DNA of 64,000 nucleotides from Flavobacterium aerium. Lineage in GTDB: Bacteria; Bacteroidota; Bacteroidia; Flavobacteriales; Flavobacteriaceae. The translations under genes were made by a program, and so were the position numbers. The stretch covers positions 310,001 to 374,000 of the forward strand of contig NZ_JARQWR010000003.1 in assembly GCF_030766725.1 (NCBI RefSeq), read 5' to 3'. Under the pieces are notes generated by a model. The model had not been told where the DNA came from and searched no databases. It saw only the letters and a list, made by a program, of their open reading frames with translations. Numbering within the stretch: the stretch's first letter is position 1; the number at the start of each line of letters is the position of its first letter. Shown piece by piece: positions 25,324 through 33,714 of this stretch.

Positions 25324-26610
25324 ATGACATTATTCTGGTTCAGACGAGATTTACGATTGCATGATAATCTAGGTTTATTTGAAGCCCTAAATCAAAATAC
25401 GGCTGTATTGCCCATCTTTATATTTGATAAAAAAATACTTTCAGAACTACCAAATAACGATCCCCGAGTAACCTTTATTCATCAGCAACTTACCAAAATT
25501 CAAAAACAACTGAATAGCATTGGGAAATCTCTCGCTGTATTTTATGATGAGCCAGAGGTTGTGTTTCGTCGATTAATTCAGAAAAACAAAATCACACAGG
25601 TTTATACAAATCACGATTATGAGCCATATGCTCAAAAAAGGGATTTGGCAATTACACAATTACTTCAGCAACATGCCATTGAGTTTAGAACCTTTAAAGA
25701 TCAAGTCATTTTTGAAAAAAGTGAAATTGTAAAAGAGGATGGTACACCTTATGTTGTATATACACCTTATATGAAAAAATGGAAAGAGAAATTCAAACCT
25801 GAATTAATCCAACCTTATCCTTCCGAAAATTTATTACACTCTATTGCAACGCATAGTTATCCCTTTCTTCAATTAGAAAATATTGATTTTGAAACCTCAA
25901 CTATTCTGGCGATGCCTTATGCTCTATCTGATGATTTGGTGACTCATTATGAGCAAACACGAAATTTACCTTCCATAGCCGGCACTTCTATGTTGAGTAC
26001 ACATCTCCGATTTGGTTCGGTTAGTATTCGTGAAATAATTCGATTCATTATTGAGAATCCAAAAGAAACCTTTTGGAATGAATTAATATGGCGTGAGTTT
26101 TTCATGCAAATTCTATGGCATTTTCCTCATACTATTCATAAAAGTTTCCGACCAAAGTATGATGCCATACAATGGTCAAACAATGAAGTTCTATTTCAAA
26201 AATGGTGTGATGGAAATACAGGATACCCTTTTGTTGATGCAGGAATGCGGGAACTTAACGCAACTGGTCATATGCACAACCGCGTTCGAATGGTAGTAGC
26301 CAGTTTTCTATGCAAACATTTATTAATTGATTGGCGTTGGGGAGAAACTTATTTCGCGCAAAAACTATTGGATTATGAACAATCCAGTAATGTTGGAAAT
26401 TGGCAATGGGCAGCAGGAAGTGGTGTCGATGCAGCTCCGTATTTTAGAATATTCAATCCTTCTGAACAACTTAAGAAATTCGATCCAGATTTTATTTATA
26501 CTAGAAAATGGGTTCCAGAATTTCAGGAGTTAACCTATACTTTACCAATTGTAGATCATAAAGAGGCTCGTGAAAAAGCCCTTAAAGTATATAAAGCCGC
26601 TGTTCAGTAA
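25324..26610 (+). CDS. phr: Deoxyribodipyrimidine photolyase (class I, cryptochrome/photolyase family)
   Basis: A 428-residue light-dependent DNA repair enzyme. It starts FWFRRDLRLHDN (residues 4-15), the class I photolyase N-terminus for antenna-chromophore binding. The FAD-binding domain has NELIWREFFMQILW, then WCDGNTGYPFVDAGMRELN, HMHNRVRMVVASFL and NWQWAAGSGVD, which include the tryptophans used for electron transfer and the Asn/Asp residues around FAD. Length is slightly shorter than the E. coli enzyme (472 aa), as usual in Bacteroidota. Repair of cyclobutane dimers is likely; a (6-4) or regulatory cryptochrome role is less probable. Confidence 0.92.
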   Translation: MTLFWFRRDLRLHDNLGLFEALNQNTAVLPIFIFDKKILSELPNNDPRVTFIHQQLTKIQKQLNSIGKSLAVFYDEPEVVFRRLIQKNKITQVYTNHDYEPYAQKRDLAITQLLQQHAIEFRTFKDQVIFEKSEIVKEDGTPYVVYTPYMKKWKEKFKPELIQPYPSENLLHSIATHSYPFLQLENIDFETSTILAMPYALSDDLVTHYEQTRNLPSIAGTSMLSTHLRFGSVSIREIIRFIIENPKETFWNELIWREFFMQILWHFPHTIHKSFRPKYDAIQWSNNEVLFQKWCDGNTGYPFVDAGMRELNATGHMHNRVRMVVASFLCKHLLIDWRWGETYFAQKLLDYEQSSNVGNWQWAAGSGVDAAPYFRIFNPSEQLKKFDPDFIYTRKWVPEFQELTYTLPIVDHKEAREKALKVYKAAVQ

Positions 26611-26620
26611 ACAACGGCTT
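26594..26620 (+). terminator. Hairpin over the photolyase stop codon
   Basis: AAGCCGCTGTT (26594-26604) and AACAACGGCTT (26610-26620) pair with one mismatch; the stop codon is in the loop, and T-rich sequence follows about 15 bases on. It also lies just past the convergent HAD gene. Probable terminator. Confidence 0.5.
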
Positions 26621-26631
26621 CGAAATGTTTA

Positions 26632-27291
26632 TTAGTTTTTTATATCTCTCACTTTAGCAAAATTCAACTCATTAAAATGGTTGACAATAATATCTGCCTG
26701 AGATAAATCTTGTAATTTAGAATGGATGCTATTATAACCTACACAATAAATATCGGCTGCCTTAGAAGCTTGAATACCATTCGTTGAATCTTCAATGACA
26801 ATGCAATGTTCTTTTGGTGCTTTCGATAAAGATGCCGCATGAAGAAATATAGCTGGGTGTGGTTTTGATTTTGGAAAATCTTCTCCACTTACAATATCTG
26901 TAAAATATGGATAAAGATTAAATCTTTTAAAAATTCGGTCGATTGTTACTTTAGAAGCTGAAGATGCTAATATCAATTGAATACCATTATGATGCAAATC
27001 TTTAATCAATTGCTCAACGCCTTCTAACAATTCAAGGTCTTTTTTATAATCAAAAGCATCATTAAATATTGCTCTTTTACGATTCACTAATACTTCCGTA
27101 TCCTCCAGAATATTAAATTGCGATTTTATTTTTTCATATACATTTTTTGTAGAGTTTCCTGTAAAAGTGGTGAACATTTGTTCGGAAATATCAATTCCTA
27201 ATTCATCAAAATGTTGGAAATAAGCATAACGATGTACAGGTTCAGTATCTACTATTACCCCATCCATATCGAATATTACAGTCTTAATCAT
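26632..27291 (-). CDS. HAD phosphatase, beta-phosphoglucomutase-like
   Basis: A 219-residue HAD hydrolase with a C1 alpha-helical cap. Motif I is FDMDGVIVDTEP (Asp8 nucleophile, Asp10), motif II is LASSAS near 110, motif III Lys is KSKPHP near 142, and motif IV is IEDSTNGIQAS near 163. The overall plan fits the phosphatase / beta-phosphoglucomutase-like branch that acts on sugar phosphates or other small phosphoesters. Substrate is not predictable. Its promoter is a TACTTTTG box at 27319-27312 on the minus strand, about 20 bases before the start codon. Confidence 0.85.
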   Translation of the reverse strand: MIKTVIFDMDGVIVDTEPVHRYAYFQHFDELGIDISEQMFTTFTGNSTKNVYEKIKSQFNILEDTEVLVNRKRAIFNDAFDYKKDLELLEGVEQLIKDLHHNGIQLILASSASKVTIDRIFKRFNLYPYFTDIVSGEDFPKSKPHPAIFLHAASLSKAPKEHCIVIEDSTNGIQASKAADIYCVGYNSIHSKLQDLSQADIIVNHFNELNFAKVRDIKN

Positions 27292-27311
27292 TGGTTGTGT
27301 TGTTGTTTGTG

Positions 27312-27319
27312 CAAAAGTA
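27312..27319 (-). promoter_or_regulatory. -7 box for the HAD phosphatase gene
   Basis: TACTTTTG on the minus strand, 20 bases upstream of the start codon. It matches TAnnTTTG. Confidence 0.5.
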
Positions 27320-27373
27320 GGTATATTTCAAAGATTTAATACCATCAAATTCATTCCTGTAAACAATCAATTT

Positions 27374-27387
27374 ATAGAAATTTCTAT
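27374..27387. promoter_or_regulatory. Perfect 14-base palindrome upstream of the ECF sigma gene
   Basis: ATAGAAATTTCTAT (27374-27387) is a perfect palindrome 31 bases upstream of a TATCTTTA -7-like box (27419-27426). Such a site could be an operator for the sigma operon. In AT-rich DNA some palindromes arise by chance. Confidence 0.35.
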
Positions 27388-27448
27388 TTTTATAATCATA
27401 AGATTAAACCTTTTCAATTATCTTTAGTCTTACTTATAAAGATTTCTT

Positions 27449-27991
27449 TTGCAACAGGAACATGAATTTATCCAAGAGTTATTAAATCCAAAAACGCAGA
27501 ACAAAGCGTTTCAGCAACTCTTGTCTGAATATCAAAAACCGCTCTATCGTCATATTCGAAATATTGTATTGAACCATGATGATACCGATGATGTATTGCA
27601 AAACACTTTTGTAAAAGTTTTTCATAACCTGAAAAATTTCAAAGGAGAAAGTAAACTTTTCTCATGGATTTATAGAATTGCCACGAATGAAGCGCTTACA
27701 TTCATTTCTCAAAAAGCCAAAAAAAATGGCACTACCAGTGAAGCTTTACAAAATAGCGTTGTAGCTAATTTACAGGCAGATGTCTATTTTGATGGTGATG
27801 AAATTCAACTGAAATTACAAAAAGCAATTGCATTATTACCTGAGAAACAACAACTGGTTTTCAAAATGAGGTATTTTGAAGAATTAAAATATGAAGAATT
27901 ATCTGAAATTTTAGACACATCGGTAGGAGCTTTAAAAGCTTCATATCATCATGCTGTTAAAAAAATTGAAGAATATATGACCAAGAATTAA
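27449..27991 (+). CDS. ECF RNA polymerase sigma factor
   Basis: A 180-residue sigma-70 family ECF factor with only domains 2 and 4. Region 2 is visible as DTDDVLQNTFVKVFHNLKNF and LFSWIYRIATNEAL (about 48-90), region 4 as LPEKQQLVFKMRYFEELKYEEL with a helix-turn-helix ending at SVGALKASYHHAVKKI. The only start compatible with region 2 and the upstream stop (TAA 27437) is TTG at 27449; the nearby ATG 27462 is out of frame. It is followed by a membrane protein and a periplasmic protein that are typical anti-sigma/sensor partners, so this is a three-gene envelope-signal operon. Confidence 0.88.
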   Translation: MQQEHEFIQELLNPKTQNKAFQQLLSEYQKPLYRHIRNIVLNHDDTDDVLQNTFVKVFHNLKNFKGESKLFSWIYRIATNEALTFISQKAKKNGTTSEALQNSVVANLQADVYFDGDEIQLKLQKAIALLPEKQQLVFKMRYFEELKYEELSEILDTSVGALKASYHHAVKKIEEYMTKN

Positions 27992-28021
27992 ACCTTTTAT
28001 AAATATCAATGTCTAATAGTT

Positions 28022-28438
28022 ATGAACAATTTTGACTTACATAAACATCCAAAAATAAATTCAGGTTTTAAAACCCCTGAGCATTATTTTGATGATTTTT
28101 CGGCAAAAATAGTACAACAACTACCCGAAGCAGATACTAGTAAGGTAATTCCATTGTTTGGTTCTAAACTAAAATGGATGTCCGCAATAGCCGCTGTATT
28201 ATTAATAGCTATATCAATTCCTTTACTGAATCAATCTTCAGCTAAAGCAAATGATATTGATACCGCGACATTAGAAAATTACTTGAGCGATCAATCTAAT
28301 GTTAGCCAATATGATGTGATTAATTTATTGAATACCGAAGATATAAAAGATATAAAAATTGATCTAGCGCTGGATGATAAGGCTATGGAAGATGTATTAT
28401 CTCAAAACAATAATTTAGAACTTTACTTAAACGAATAA
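28022..28438 (+). CDS. Putative membrane anti-sigma protein of the ECF operon
   Basis: A 138-residue protein with a cytoplasmic N-terminus (about 1-50), one membrane span around residues 51-70 (KWMSAIAAVLLIAISIPLL) and a periplasmic tail of about 65 residues. The gene starts 30 bases after the sigma factor stop and is followed immediately by the gene for a periplasmic sensor. Size, topology and position are those of an anti-sigma factor; the cytoplasmic part has no zinc-binding HxxxCxxC, so it is not of the ZAS type. Its N-terminal motif (KTPEHYFDDFSAKI) is common to flavobacterial proteins in this context. Confidence 0.6.
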   Translation: MNNFDLHKHPKINSGFKTPEHYFDDFSAKIVQQLPEADTSKVIPLFGSKLKWMSAIAAVLLIAISIPLLNQSSAKANDIDTATLENYLSDQSNVSQYDVINLLNTEDIKDIKIDLALDDKAMEDVLSQNNNLELYLNE

Positions 28439-28440
28439 TT

Positions 28441-28893
28441 ATGAAATTTAAAACCTTATTTTCACTATTTCTACTCCTTTGTGCTCTGACTTCTTTTGCG
28501 CAAGATGGACAAAGTAAAAAAGAACAAATTCAGGCTTTGAAAAGTTCATTTTTCACTACTGAATTAGCATTAACCTCTAATGAAGCAGAGAAGTTCTGGC
28601 CTATTTACAATAGTTATGATGATAAACAGTATGAACTTAGACATGATAAAATGCATGCGCTTATTCGTAAAATGAAAGATGGATCGGTAGATAAAATGAG
28701 TGATAAAGAGGCATTGGTTTTTCTAAGTCAGATTGACAATGTTGAAGATGAATTATACCAAAACAGAAAAAAATTAGTATCCGATTTAAAAACCGTAATT
28801 AGCCCTGTAAAAATCATAAAGCTTAAAAAAGCAGAAGATGATTTCAATAGAAAATTACTTAAACAATACCGCGACAAAAAGGATAAAAAATAA
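28441..28893 (+). CDS. Periplasmic 'sensor of ECF-type sigma factor' (Spy/CpxP-like)
   Basis: A 150-residue exported helical protein; signal peptide ends SFAQ near residue 21. The mature part is charged, long-helical and rich in Lys, Glu and Asp, with motifs ALTSNEAEKFWPIYNSYDDK (about 42-61) and KDGSVDKMSDKEA. This is the Flavobacteriia family annotated as sensor of ECF sigma factors, resembling Spy/CpxP adaptor helices that bind unfolded proteins or metal. It starts 2 bases after the anti-sigma gene and closes the operon with a strong terminator. Sensing of envelope stress is inferred. Confidence 0.75.
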   Translation: MKFKTLFSLFLLLCALTSFAQDGQSKKEQIQALKSSFFTTELALTSNEAEKFWPIYNSYDDKQYELRHDKMHALIRKMKDGSVDKMSDKEALVFLSQIDNVEDELYQNRKKLVSDLKTVISPVKIIKLKKAEDDFNRKLLKQYRDKKDKK

Positions 28894-28922
28894 TTTCATT
28901 TCCAAAACAATACCCAAAAAAG

Positions 28923-28949
28923 AAGGGAGCTCTGTGCTCCCTTTTTTTT
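28923..28949 (+). terminator. Terminator of the ECF operon
   Basis: AAGGGAGC and GCTCCCTT with a TCTGT loop, followed by eight T. The T-run touches the stop codon of the convergent beta-propeller gene. Confidence 0.88.
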
Positions 28950-30012
28950 ATGCTTTAAAATTAATCCGTATAATTTTATTTTTTCCTGCTGCAATAGCCG
29001 TAGTCTCGTTTTGAAAGCGAATGGTATAAAGCTCTTTATCCGTACTCAGTTGTTTCCAACTTGTTCCCCCATCTGCCGAATAATACAATCCTGAAGCCCC
29101 CACTGTTACAATTCCTTTACCATTAGTATTAGGAACATATTGTACACAAGAAGTATATCCAAAAGCTGATTTATCTGCGATCAGTTCCCATGATTTACCT
29201 CCATTAGTAGTAATCGCTTTATTACTGAAATTATCTTGTTGTTTTTCATAATCTCCACCTACAATAATACCTTGATTTTGATCATAAAAATCGGCTGAAA
29301 AAATACCTGTCATTGTTTTTCCTTCCGTAATAGGCGTTTGATAAGCTTTCCATGTTTTAGCTTTATCGGTAGATACAAATATTCTAGATTTTTTACCTCC
29401 TGTAACCATCCAAGTTTTATCTCCACGAATAATTAAATTGGTATTACTTGCAGCAAAAGCGCCTTCTCCTTCTTCTATTTTTGGTAAACCTTCACAACTC
29501 TTTTTTACCCAAGTTTCTCCACCATCGGTTGTAACGATGATTGAAAGACAACCATTCATAGGATCTCCCATAGCTATGCCTTCTTTATTATTCCAAAACT
29601 GCATACTATCATAGAATACTTTTTCATCGTGTTCCTGATATACTAATCGGTTCTCAGTTCCATCTTTTGAAATTTTATACAATAAAGCAGGATTGCCTAC
29701 AGTCAGAATAAACACATCTGTTTTAGTCTGTGCAATGGCTCTAAACTCTAAGGCTAAGGAATCTTTTGCAACGATACCTTTAAAGTTCTTTTCTTTCTTA
29801 AAATCTCGATATCCATATTGTCCGTGATTACCAGCATACCATACACGATTGCTATCAATTGCTATTGCTCGAATACTGATTGTATCTTGATATAAGGTAT
29901 CTACACTAATTTGATTATATACTATTTCTGTATTTAAATCTTCCGTTTTGGATTCATTCTTACATGAAAATAAACCAACAAAGAGTATGGCTAAATATAA
30001 AGGATGTTTCAT
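28948..30012 (-). CDS. BNR/YCF48-type beta-propeller lipoprotein
   Basis: A 354-residue exported lipoprotein (lipobox FSC, Cys17). It consists of sialidase-like beta-propeller blades with repeated patterns of Ser/Thr-x-Asp-Gly-Gly-x-Thr/Ser-Trp: TTDGGETWVKK, STDKAKTWKAYQ, TTNGGKSWELI and SADGGTSWKQL, spaced about 60 residues, as in HCF136/YCF48 assembly factors and BNR proteins. No catalytic sialidase residues were recognised, so a binding or assembly role is more likely. It is downstream of the M1 peptidase on the same strand, but a terminator-like hairpin separates them. Often annotated as oxidoreductase in flavobacteria without evidence. Confidence 0.8.
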   Translation of the reverse strand: MKHPLYLAILFVGLFSCKNESKTEDLNTEIVYNQISVDTLYQDTISIRAIAIDSNRVWYAGNHGQYGYRDFKKEKNFKGIVAKDSLALEFRAIAQTKTDVFILTVGNPALLYKISKDGTENRLVYQEHDEKVFYDSMQFWNNKEGIAMGDPMNGCLSIIVTTDGGETWVKKSCEGLPKIEEGEGAFAASNTNLIIRGDKTWMVTGGKKSRIFVSTDKAKTWKAYQTPITEGKTMTGIFSADFYDQNQGIIVGGDYEKQQDNFSNKAITTNGGKSWELIADKSAFGYTSCVQYVPNTNGKGIVTVGASGLYYSADGGTSWKQLSTDKELYTIRFQNETTAIAAGKNKIIRINFKA

Positions 30013-30027
30013 TGATGTAATATAAAA

Positions 30028-30057
30028 TCGGCAACCTTACTAGTGTAAAATTGCCGA
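30028..30057 (-). terminator. Hairpin between M1 peptidase and beta-propeller genes
   Basis: TCGGCAA (30028-30034) and TTGCCGA (30051-30057) pair; on the minus strand the stem is followed by TTTTATA. It lies just past the peptidase stop and 16 bases before the next start, so it could end the peptidase transcript or allow partial read-through. Confidence 0.6.
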
Positions 30058-30064
30058 ATAGTTA

Positions 30065-32005
30065 TTATTTAGTTATCGCCCAAATATCATTATTTCCTTC
30101 TACATCTGGAAGAACTTTATCAGGATCAATTTCTACTTTTATAATTTTTTTATCGTTTTTAACCAAGTAGTCCCATTTGTTGTTTTTTTGCCAAACCTCA
30201 ACAGGAAGTGTTTTTCTTTCTTTAGCACCACCTTCATATGTAATTTCAAAAAGAACGGGCATCGGTATACCATAATTTTCAAACGTAATCAAACTACTTT
30301 TATCTTTCTTCACAACATCAGTAACACCTAAATCGATATTTCCTGTTCCTGCAAACCATCCTCTCCAAAACCAGTTCAGATTTTCTCCTGCAATATTATC
30401 CATGCTGTTAAAGAAGTCCGAAGGTTGTGGATGCTTGTATGCCCATGTTTTAATATACATTTTGAAAGCAGTATCAAAACGTTCTGGTCCTAAAATATAT
30501 TCACGCAACATAATCATACCCGCTGCTGGTTTATAATAAGCTACGTAACCTAAATTTCTATTTTGGGCAATATCAGGATAGGTATCAATTCCTTCGCGTT
30601 TTGTCCATTTTAACCACCCAACAGAGCTTCTATTAGATGAATTTTCTTTGATGTATTCTCCTTTATTAAATTGAATAGTACTATAGTAATTAATGAAACT
30701 ATTAAATCCTTCATCCATCCAAGCATAACGACGCTCGTTTGAACCTACAATCATTGGAAACCAGTTGTGACCAAATTCATGATCTGTAACTCCCCATAGT
30801 GATCCTCCTGTAGATTTGTAACCACAAAATGAAAGTCCTGGATATTCCATTCCTCCTGCATTTGAAGCTACATTTACTGCTGCAGGATAAGGATATTCAA
30901 ACCATGTTTTTGAGTAATGTTCAATAGCTCCTTTTGTGTATTCTGTAGAACGTGACCATGCATTTTGTCCATCACTTTCTTTTGGATAAACAGATTGTGC
31001 TATTGATTTCTTACCACTTGGAAGGTTAATTCTTGCTGCATCCCAAATAAAGGATTTAGAAGTACCAAAAGCCACATCACGAGAATTTTCCATCTTAAAA
31101 TGCCACGTCAATTTTCCACTTTGTTTTGGTCTAGTAATTTTAGTATTACCCACCTCATCAGGTGTAATAATGTAAACTGTTTTATCGCTGTTTTCTGCTT
31201 TTTTCAATCTACTTATTTGCTCTTTGGTCAATACTTCAGAGGCATTTACTAATTCTCCAGAACCACCCACAATATGATCGTAAGGCACTGTTATTTTATA
31301 ATCGTAATTACCATATTCTAAGTAAAACTCTCCAGCTCCTAAATATGGCTCTGTATTCCACCCTACTACATCATCAAATACCGCTACTCTAGGATACCAT
31401 TGTGCAATAGAATATACGGTTCCTTTTTTAGTATCAAATTGTCCCATACGATCCATACCTTCTCTTGGAATTTTAAATTCAAAATCCATTGAAACGGTAG
31501 CTTTTCCTCCTTTCGCAGGAATAGGTTCTTTAAAGAAAATCTGCATACGAGTATCAGAAATAATATGTTTCGCATACGAATCTGAATGTCCTACTTTTGC
31601 AGCTATATTAGTAAGTTTCAATCCACCATCTGTATCGCCTTCATAGCGATTCCCTTGTGGTGGAGTTGTCAATGTTCCTCTAGAATCTTCTGTAAAGCGG
31701 TTTTGTTCCACATACAACCAGATATACTCTAAAGCTTCTGGACTATTATTATGATAGGTCATAGTTACTTTCCCTTTCAAAATATTAGTTTTATCATCAA
31801 GCTCAGCTTCTATAACATAATCGGCAGCATTTTGCCAATAATTCGGTCCTGGTACCCCTGAGGCAGAACGGAATTCATTTCCTCTACGATACATAATATC
31901 GTCAAACAAATGTTGGTTACTACCTTCAGCTTGCTGTGCCTGAATAAAAAAAGTATTGCATAATAATGCTAATACAAGTCCAAGCTTTCTTCTGAATTGT
32001 TTCAT
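30065..32005 (-). CDS. M1 family metallopeptidase (aminopeptidase-like)
   Basis: A 646-residue exported zinc peptidase with a cleavable signal (ends IQAQQ). The catalytic site is H409-E-F-G-H413 with the third ligand Glu432 in WMDEGFNSF, the M1 arrangement HExxH-x18-E. The GAMEN exopeptidase loop reads GGMEYPG at 384-390, as in many Bacteroidota M1 enzymes. The N-terminal 300 residues are the beta-saddle domain; the C-terminal part is short (no full ERAP1-C domain). It probably degrades peptides in the periplasm or at the cell surface. It is transcribed away from the porin operon. Confidence 0.92.
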   Translation of the reverse strand: MKQFRRKLGLVLALLCNTFFIQAQQAEGSNQHLFDDIMYRRGNEFRSASGVPGPNYWQNAADYVIEAELDDKTNILKGKVTMTYHNNSPEALEYIWLYVEQNRFTEDSRGTLTTPPQGNRYEGDTDGGLKLTNIAAKVGHSDSYAKHIISDTRMQIFFKEPIPAKGGKATVSMDFEFKIPREGMDRMGQFDTKKGTVYSIAQWYPRVAVFDDVVGWNTEPYLGAGEFYLEYGNYDYKITVPYDHIVGGSGELVNASEVLTKEQISRLKKAENSDKTVYIITPDEVGNTKITRPKQSGKLTWHFKMENSRDVAFGTSKSFIWDAARINLPSGKKSIAQSVYPKESDGQNAWSRSTEYTKGAIEHYSKTWFEYPYPAAVNVASNAGGMEYPGLSFCGYKSTGGSLWGVTDHEFGHNWFPMIVGSNERRYAWMDEGFNSFINYYSTIQFNKGEYIKENSSNRSSVGWLKWTKREGIDTYPDIAQNRNLGYVAYYKPAAGMIMLREYILGPERFDTAFKMYIKTWAYKHPQPSDFFNSMDNIAGENLNWFWRGWFAGTGNIDLGVTDVVKKDKSSLITFENYGIPMPVLFEITYEGGAKERKTLPVEVWQKNNKWDYLVKNDKKIIKVEIDPDKVLPDVEGNNDIWAITK

Positions 32006-32353
32006 TATTTATTTTTTTAATTGAATACGCTAATGTAATTAATTCCTTGATTCCTTTCGTATCATTTTGATAAGAAAAACACATCAATTTTGAATGATTC
32101 TAAAAACCAAAAAAACAAACTAAAAATGTTAACGTACCCAAAAAATGAGTTATATTTACTGTTAAATTAACTTTTTTAACACATAAAAACCGAATTAACG
32201 TTAATTTAAAAATAAATATTTAAAAAATTTACATTTCTGTTGATTCTTTAAAACAAATCCGAATAATACCACCAACGAAGTGTATTAAATTACTAACCTA
32301 CAATACCGTGGCTATGAATCAATTTATAAGGATTTCTCTTTCAAAATTAAAAT

Positions 32354-32388
32354 ACTATTATCACATGATAAATATCATTTTTAATAGT
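32354..32388. promoter_or_regulatory. Nested palindrome at the porin operon promoter
   Basis: ACTATTA (32354-32360) and TAATAGT (32382-32388) flank a perfect inner palindrome ATGATA-AA-TATCAT (32365-32378). It ends 12 bases before the -7 box at 32401, so it covers about -55 to -20 and would be a natural operator. Confidence 0.45.
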
Positions 32389-32400
32389 TGTTATGCTAAC

Positions 32401-32408
32401 TAATTTTG
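32401..32408 (+). promoter_or_regulatory. -7 box for the porin-DASS-Sdh operon
   Basis: TAATTTTG matches TAnnTTTG. Predicted start of transcription is near 32415, giving a leader of about 115 bases that contains a 7-base-pair hairpin (32459-32481). Confidence 0.5.
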
Positions 32409-32528
32409 TACCGTAATACAATCATTATCCTATTTTAAAAGAAGTAAAATCATTCAATAGTAGTGCACAAACCTCACTACTTCGGAAATCAAATTATTTT
32501 CTTTTTATACAATATAAATAACCAATAT

Positions 32529-33698
32529 ATGATCCCCAAAACCCCACACCACCTCAAAACTTTTAGTTTATTCATTTTAGTATTGTTGCTCTTCAATACC
32601 ATTACTCTGTTTGCACAAACAGAGTTAAAAACAAATGACACTATTAAAAAAGAATTACCTCAACCAAAATTTGTCTTTAAAGGTTTATTCCAAGCACGTT
32701 ATCTCACAGGAATGAGTGATGATGTAGACATTAATGGATTGCATCATAGTGATCAAGATGCCGTAAACAACTCATTTGATGTGAAACGTGCTCGTATACA
32801 AGTAAAAGCAATTATAAGTGATCGTACTGAAGTTGCCTTGTTGATGAACTTAGCTGATTTCAAGTCGGATCCTAAAAATAAGGTACTTGAAAATGCTTAC
32901 TTAACGTACATCTTAAATCCTTATATCAAAATCACTGCAGGACAGTTTCGTCCTACATTTGGTTTAGAAAATACCTACCCTATTGATATTATAAAATCAA
33001 TGGATTTTTCCAACCAGTACTATGAATTTGGGAATAATGGTTGGGAGAGTTTCCAAATAGGTGTTGGTATATCCGGTAAAGTTAAGCTTAAAGAAATGCC
33101 TTTTTCATATGCTCTGACTGTCTTTAATGGTAATGGTCGTAATCAAAATGCGGATAAGGATAATGGTAAACAATATACAGGCCGATTTGTATTTGGATTA
33201 ACACAAAAAAACAAAATTAATCTAGGTTTGAATGGTGGTGTCGGAGAAGTTTTTGATAAAAAAGTATATGCTGTGGGTATAGATGCTACAGCGGAATTTA
33301 AACTACAAGATAATCTGTTTTTAGAAATGCAAGTAGAAGCAAAACAGGCAACCAATCATAATATGTATTTCAAGATGGAGCCTATTGATCGTCTTCCACA
33401 AATTAGCAAATATCAAATGCGTGGTTTTTATGTATTACCTAATCTACGCTACGAAATCAAATCACATCGATTAACTTCTGTCGAATTTTCTTGTCGTTAT
33501 GAAAATTTTGATACCAATTACCGATTAGAATCTAATGTACGTCAAACTTGGCTACCCATGTTAAATTTCGAATTCCTGAAAGATTATAATGCTCGAATCC
33601 AATTAGGCGTACAAATCGATCAATATGAACGAAATATTGTAAATACTACTACTTACAATAATAAACTATTCATTCTTCAAGTACAAACTCGATTATAA
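32529..33698 (+). CDS. Outer-membrane porin (phosphate-selective porin O/P family)
   Basis: An about 389-residue porin. The GTG at 32463 would add 22 residues with no function; ATG 32529 gives a good signal peptide (cleavage after TLFAQ). The mature barrel has the O/P-family features FDVKRARIQVKAIISDRTEV (about 85-104), the alternating strands, and a terminal aromatic-poor but typical end (NNKLFILQVQTRL). OprO/OprP-like members pass anions. The next gene, 16 bases on, is a DASS transporter for dicarboxylates and then SdhCAB, so this porin probably lets dicarboxylates through the outer membrane. Confidence 0.85.
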   Translation: MIPKTPHHLKTFSLFILVLLLFNTITLFAQTELKTNDTIKKELPQPKFVFKGLFQARYLTGMSDDVDINGLHHSDQDAVNNSFDVKRARIQVKAIISDRTEVALLMNLADFKSDPKNKVLENAYLTYILNPYIKITAGQFRPTFGLENTYPIDIIKSMDFSNQYYEFGNNGWESFQIGVGISGKVKLKEMPFSYALTVFNGNGRNQNADKDNGKQYTGRFVFGLTQKNKINLGLNGGVGEVFDKKVYAVGIDATAEFKLQDNLFLEMQVEAKQATNHNMYFKMEPIDRLPQISKYQMRGFYVLPNLRYEIKSHRLTSVEFSCRYENFDTNYRLESNVRQTWLPMLNFEFLKDYNARIQLGVQIDQYERNIVNTTTYNNKLFILQVQTRL

Positions 33699-33714
33699 AT
33701 AAAATCAAAATATC

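Larger units (their letters stand above)
32006..32528. other. Divergent AT-rich regulatory region between the M1 peptidase and the porin operon
   Basis: 523 bases without a gene. It contains several TTAAC/GTTAA elements including the perfect palindrome AATTAACGTTAATT (32193-32206), a nested palindrome (32354-32388), a TAATTTTG -7 box (32401-32408) and a leader hairpin AGTAGTG/CACTACT (32459-32481). No ORF or tRNA was recognised. Confidence 0.55.

Noticed and set aside
27462..27464. ATG near the ECF sigma gene start
   Set aside because: It is out of frame with the conserved sigma domains.
32463..32528. GTG start that extends the porin gene
   Set aside because: It puts 22 residues before a normal signal peptide; ATG 32529 is the better start.
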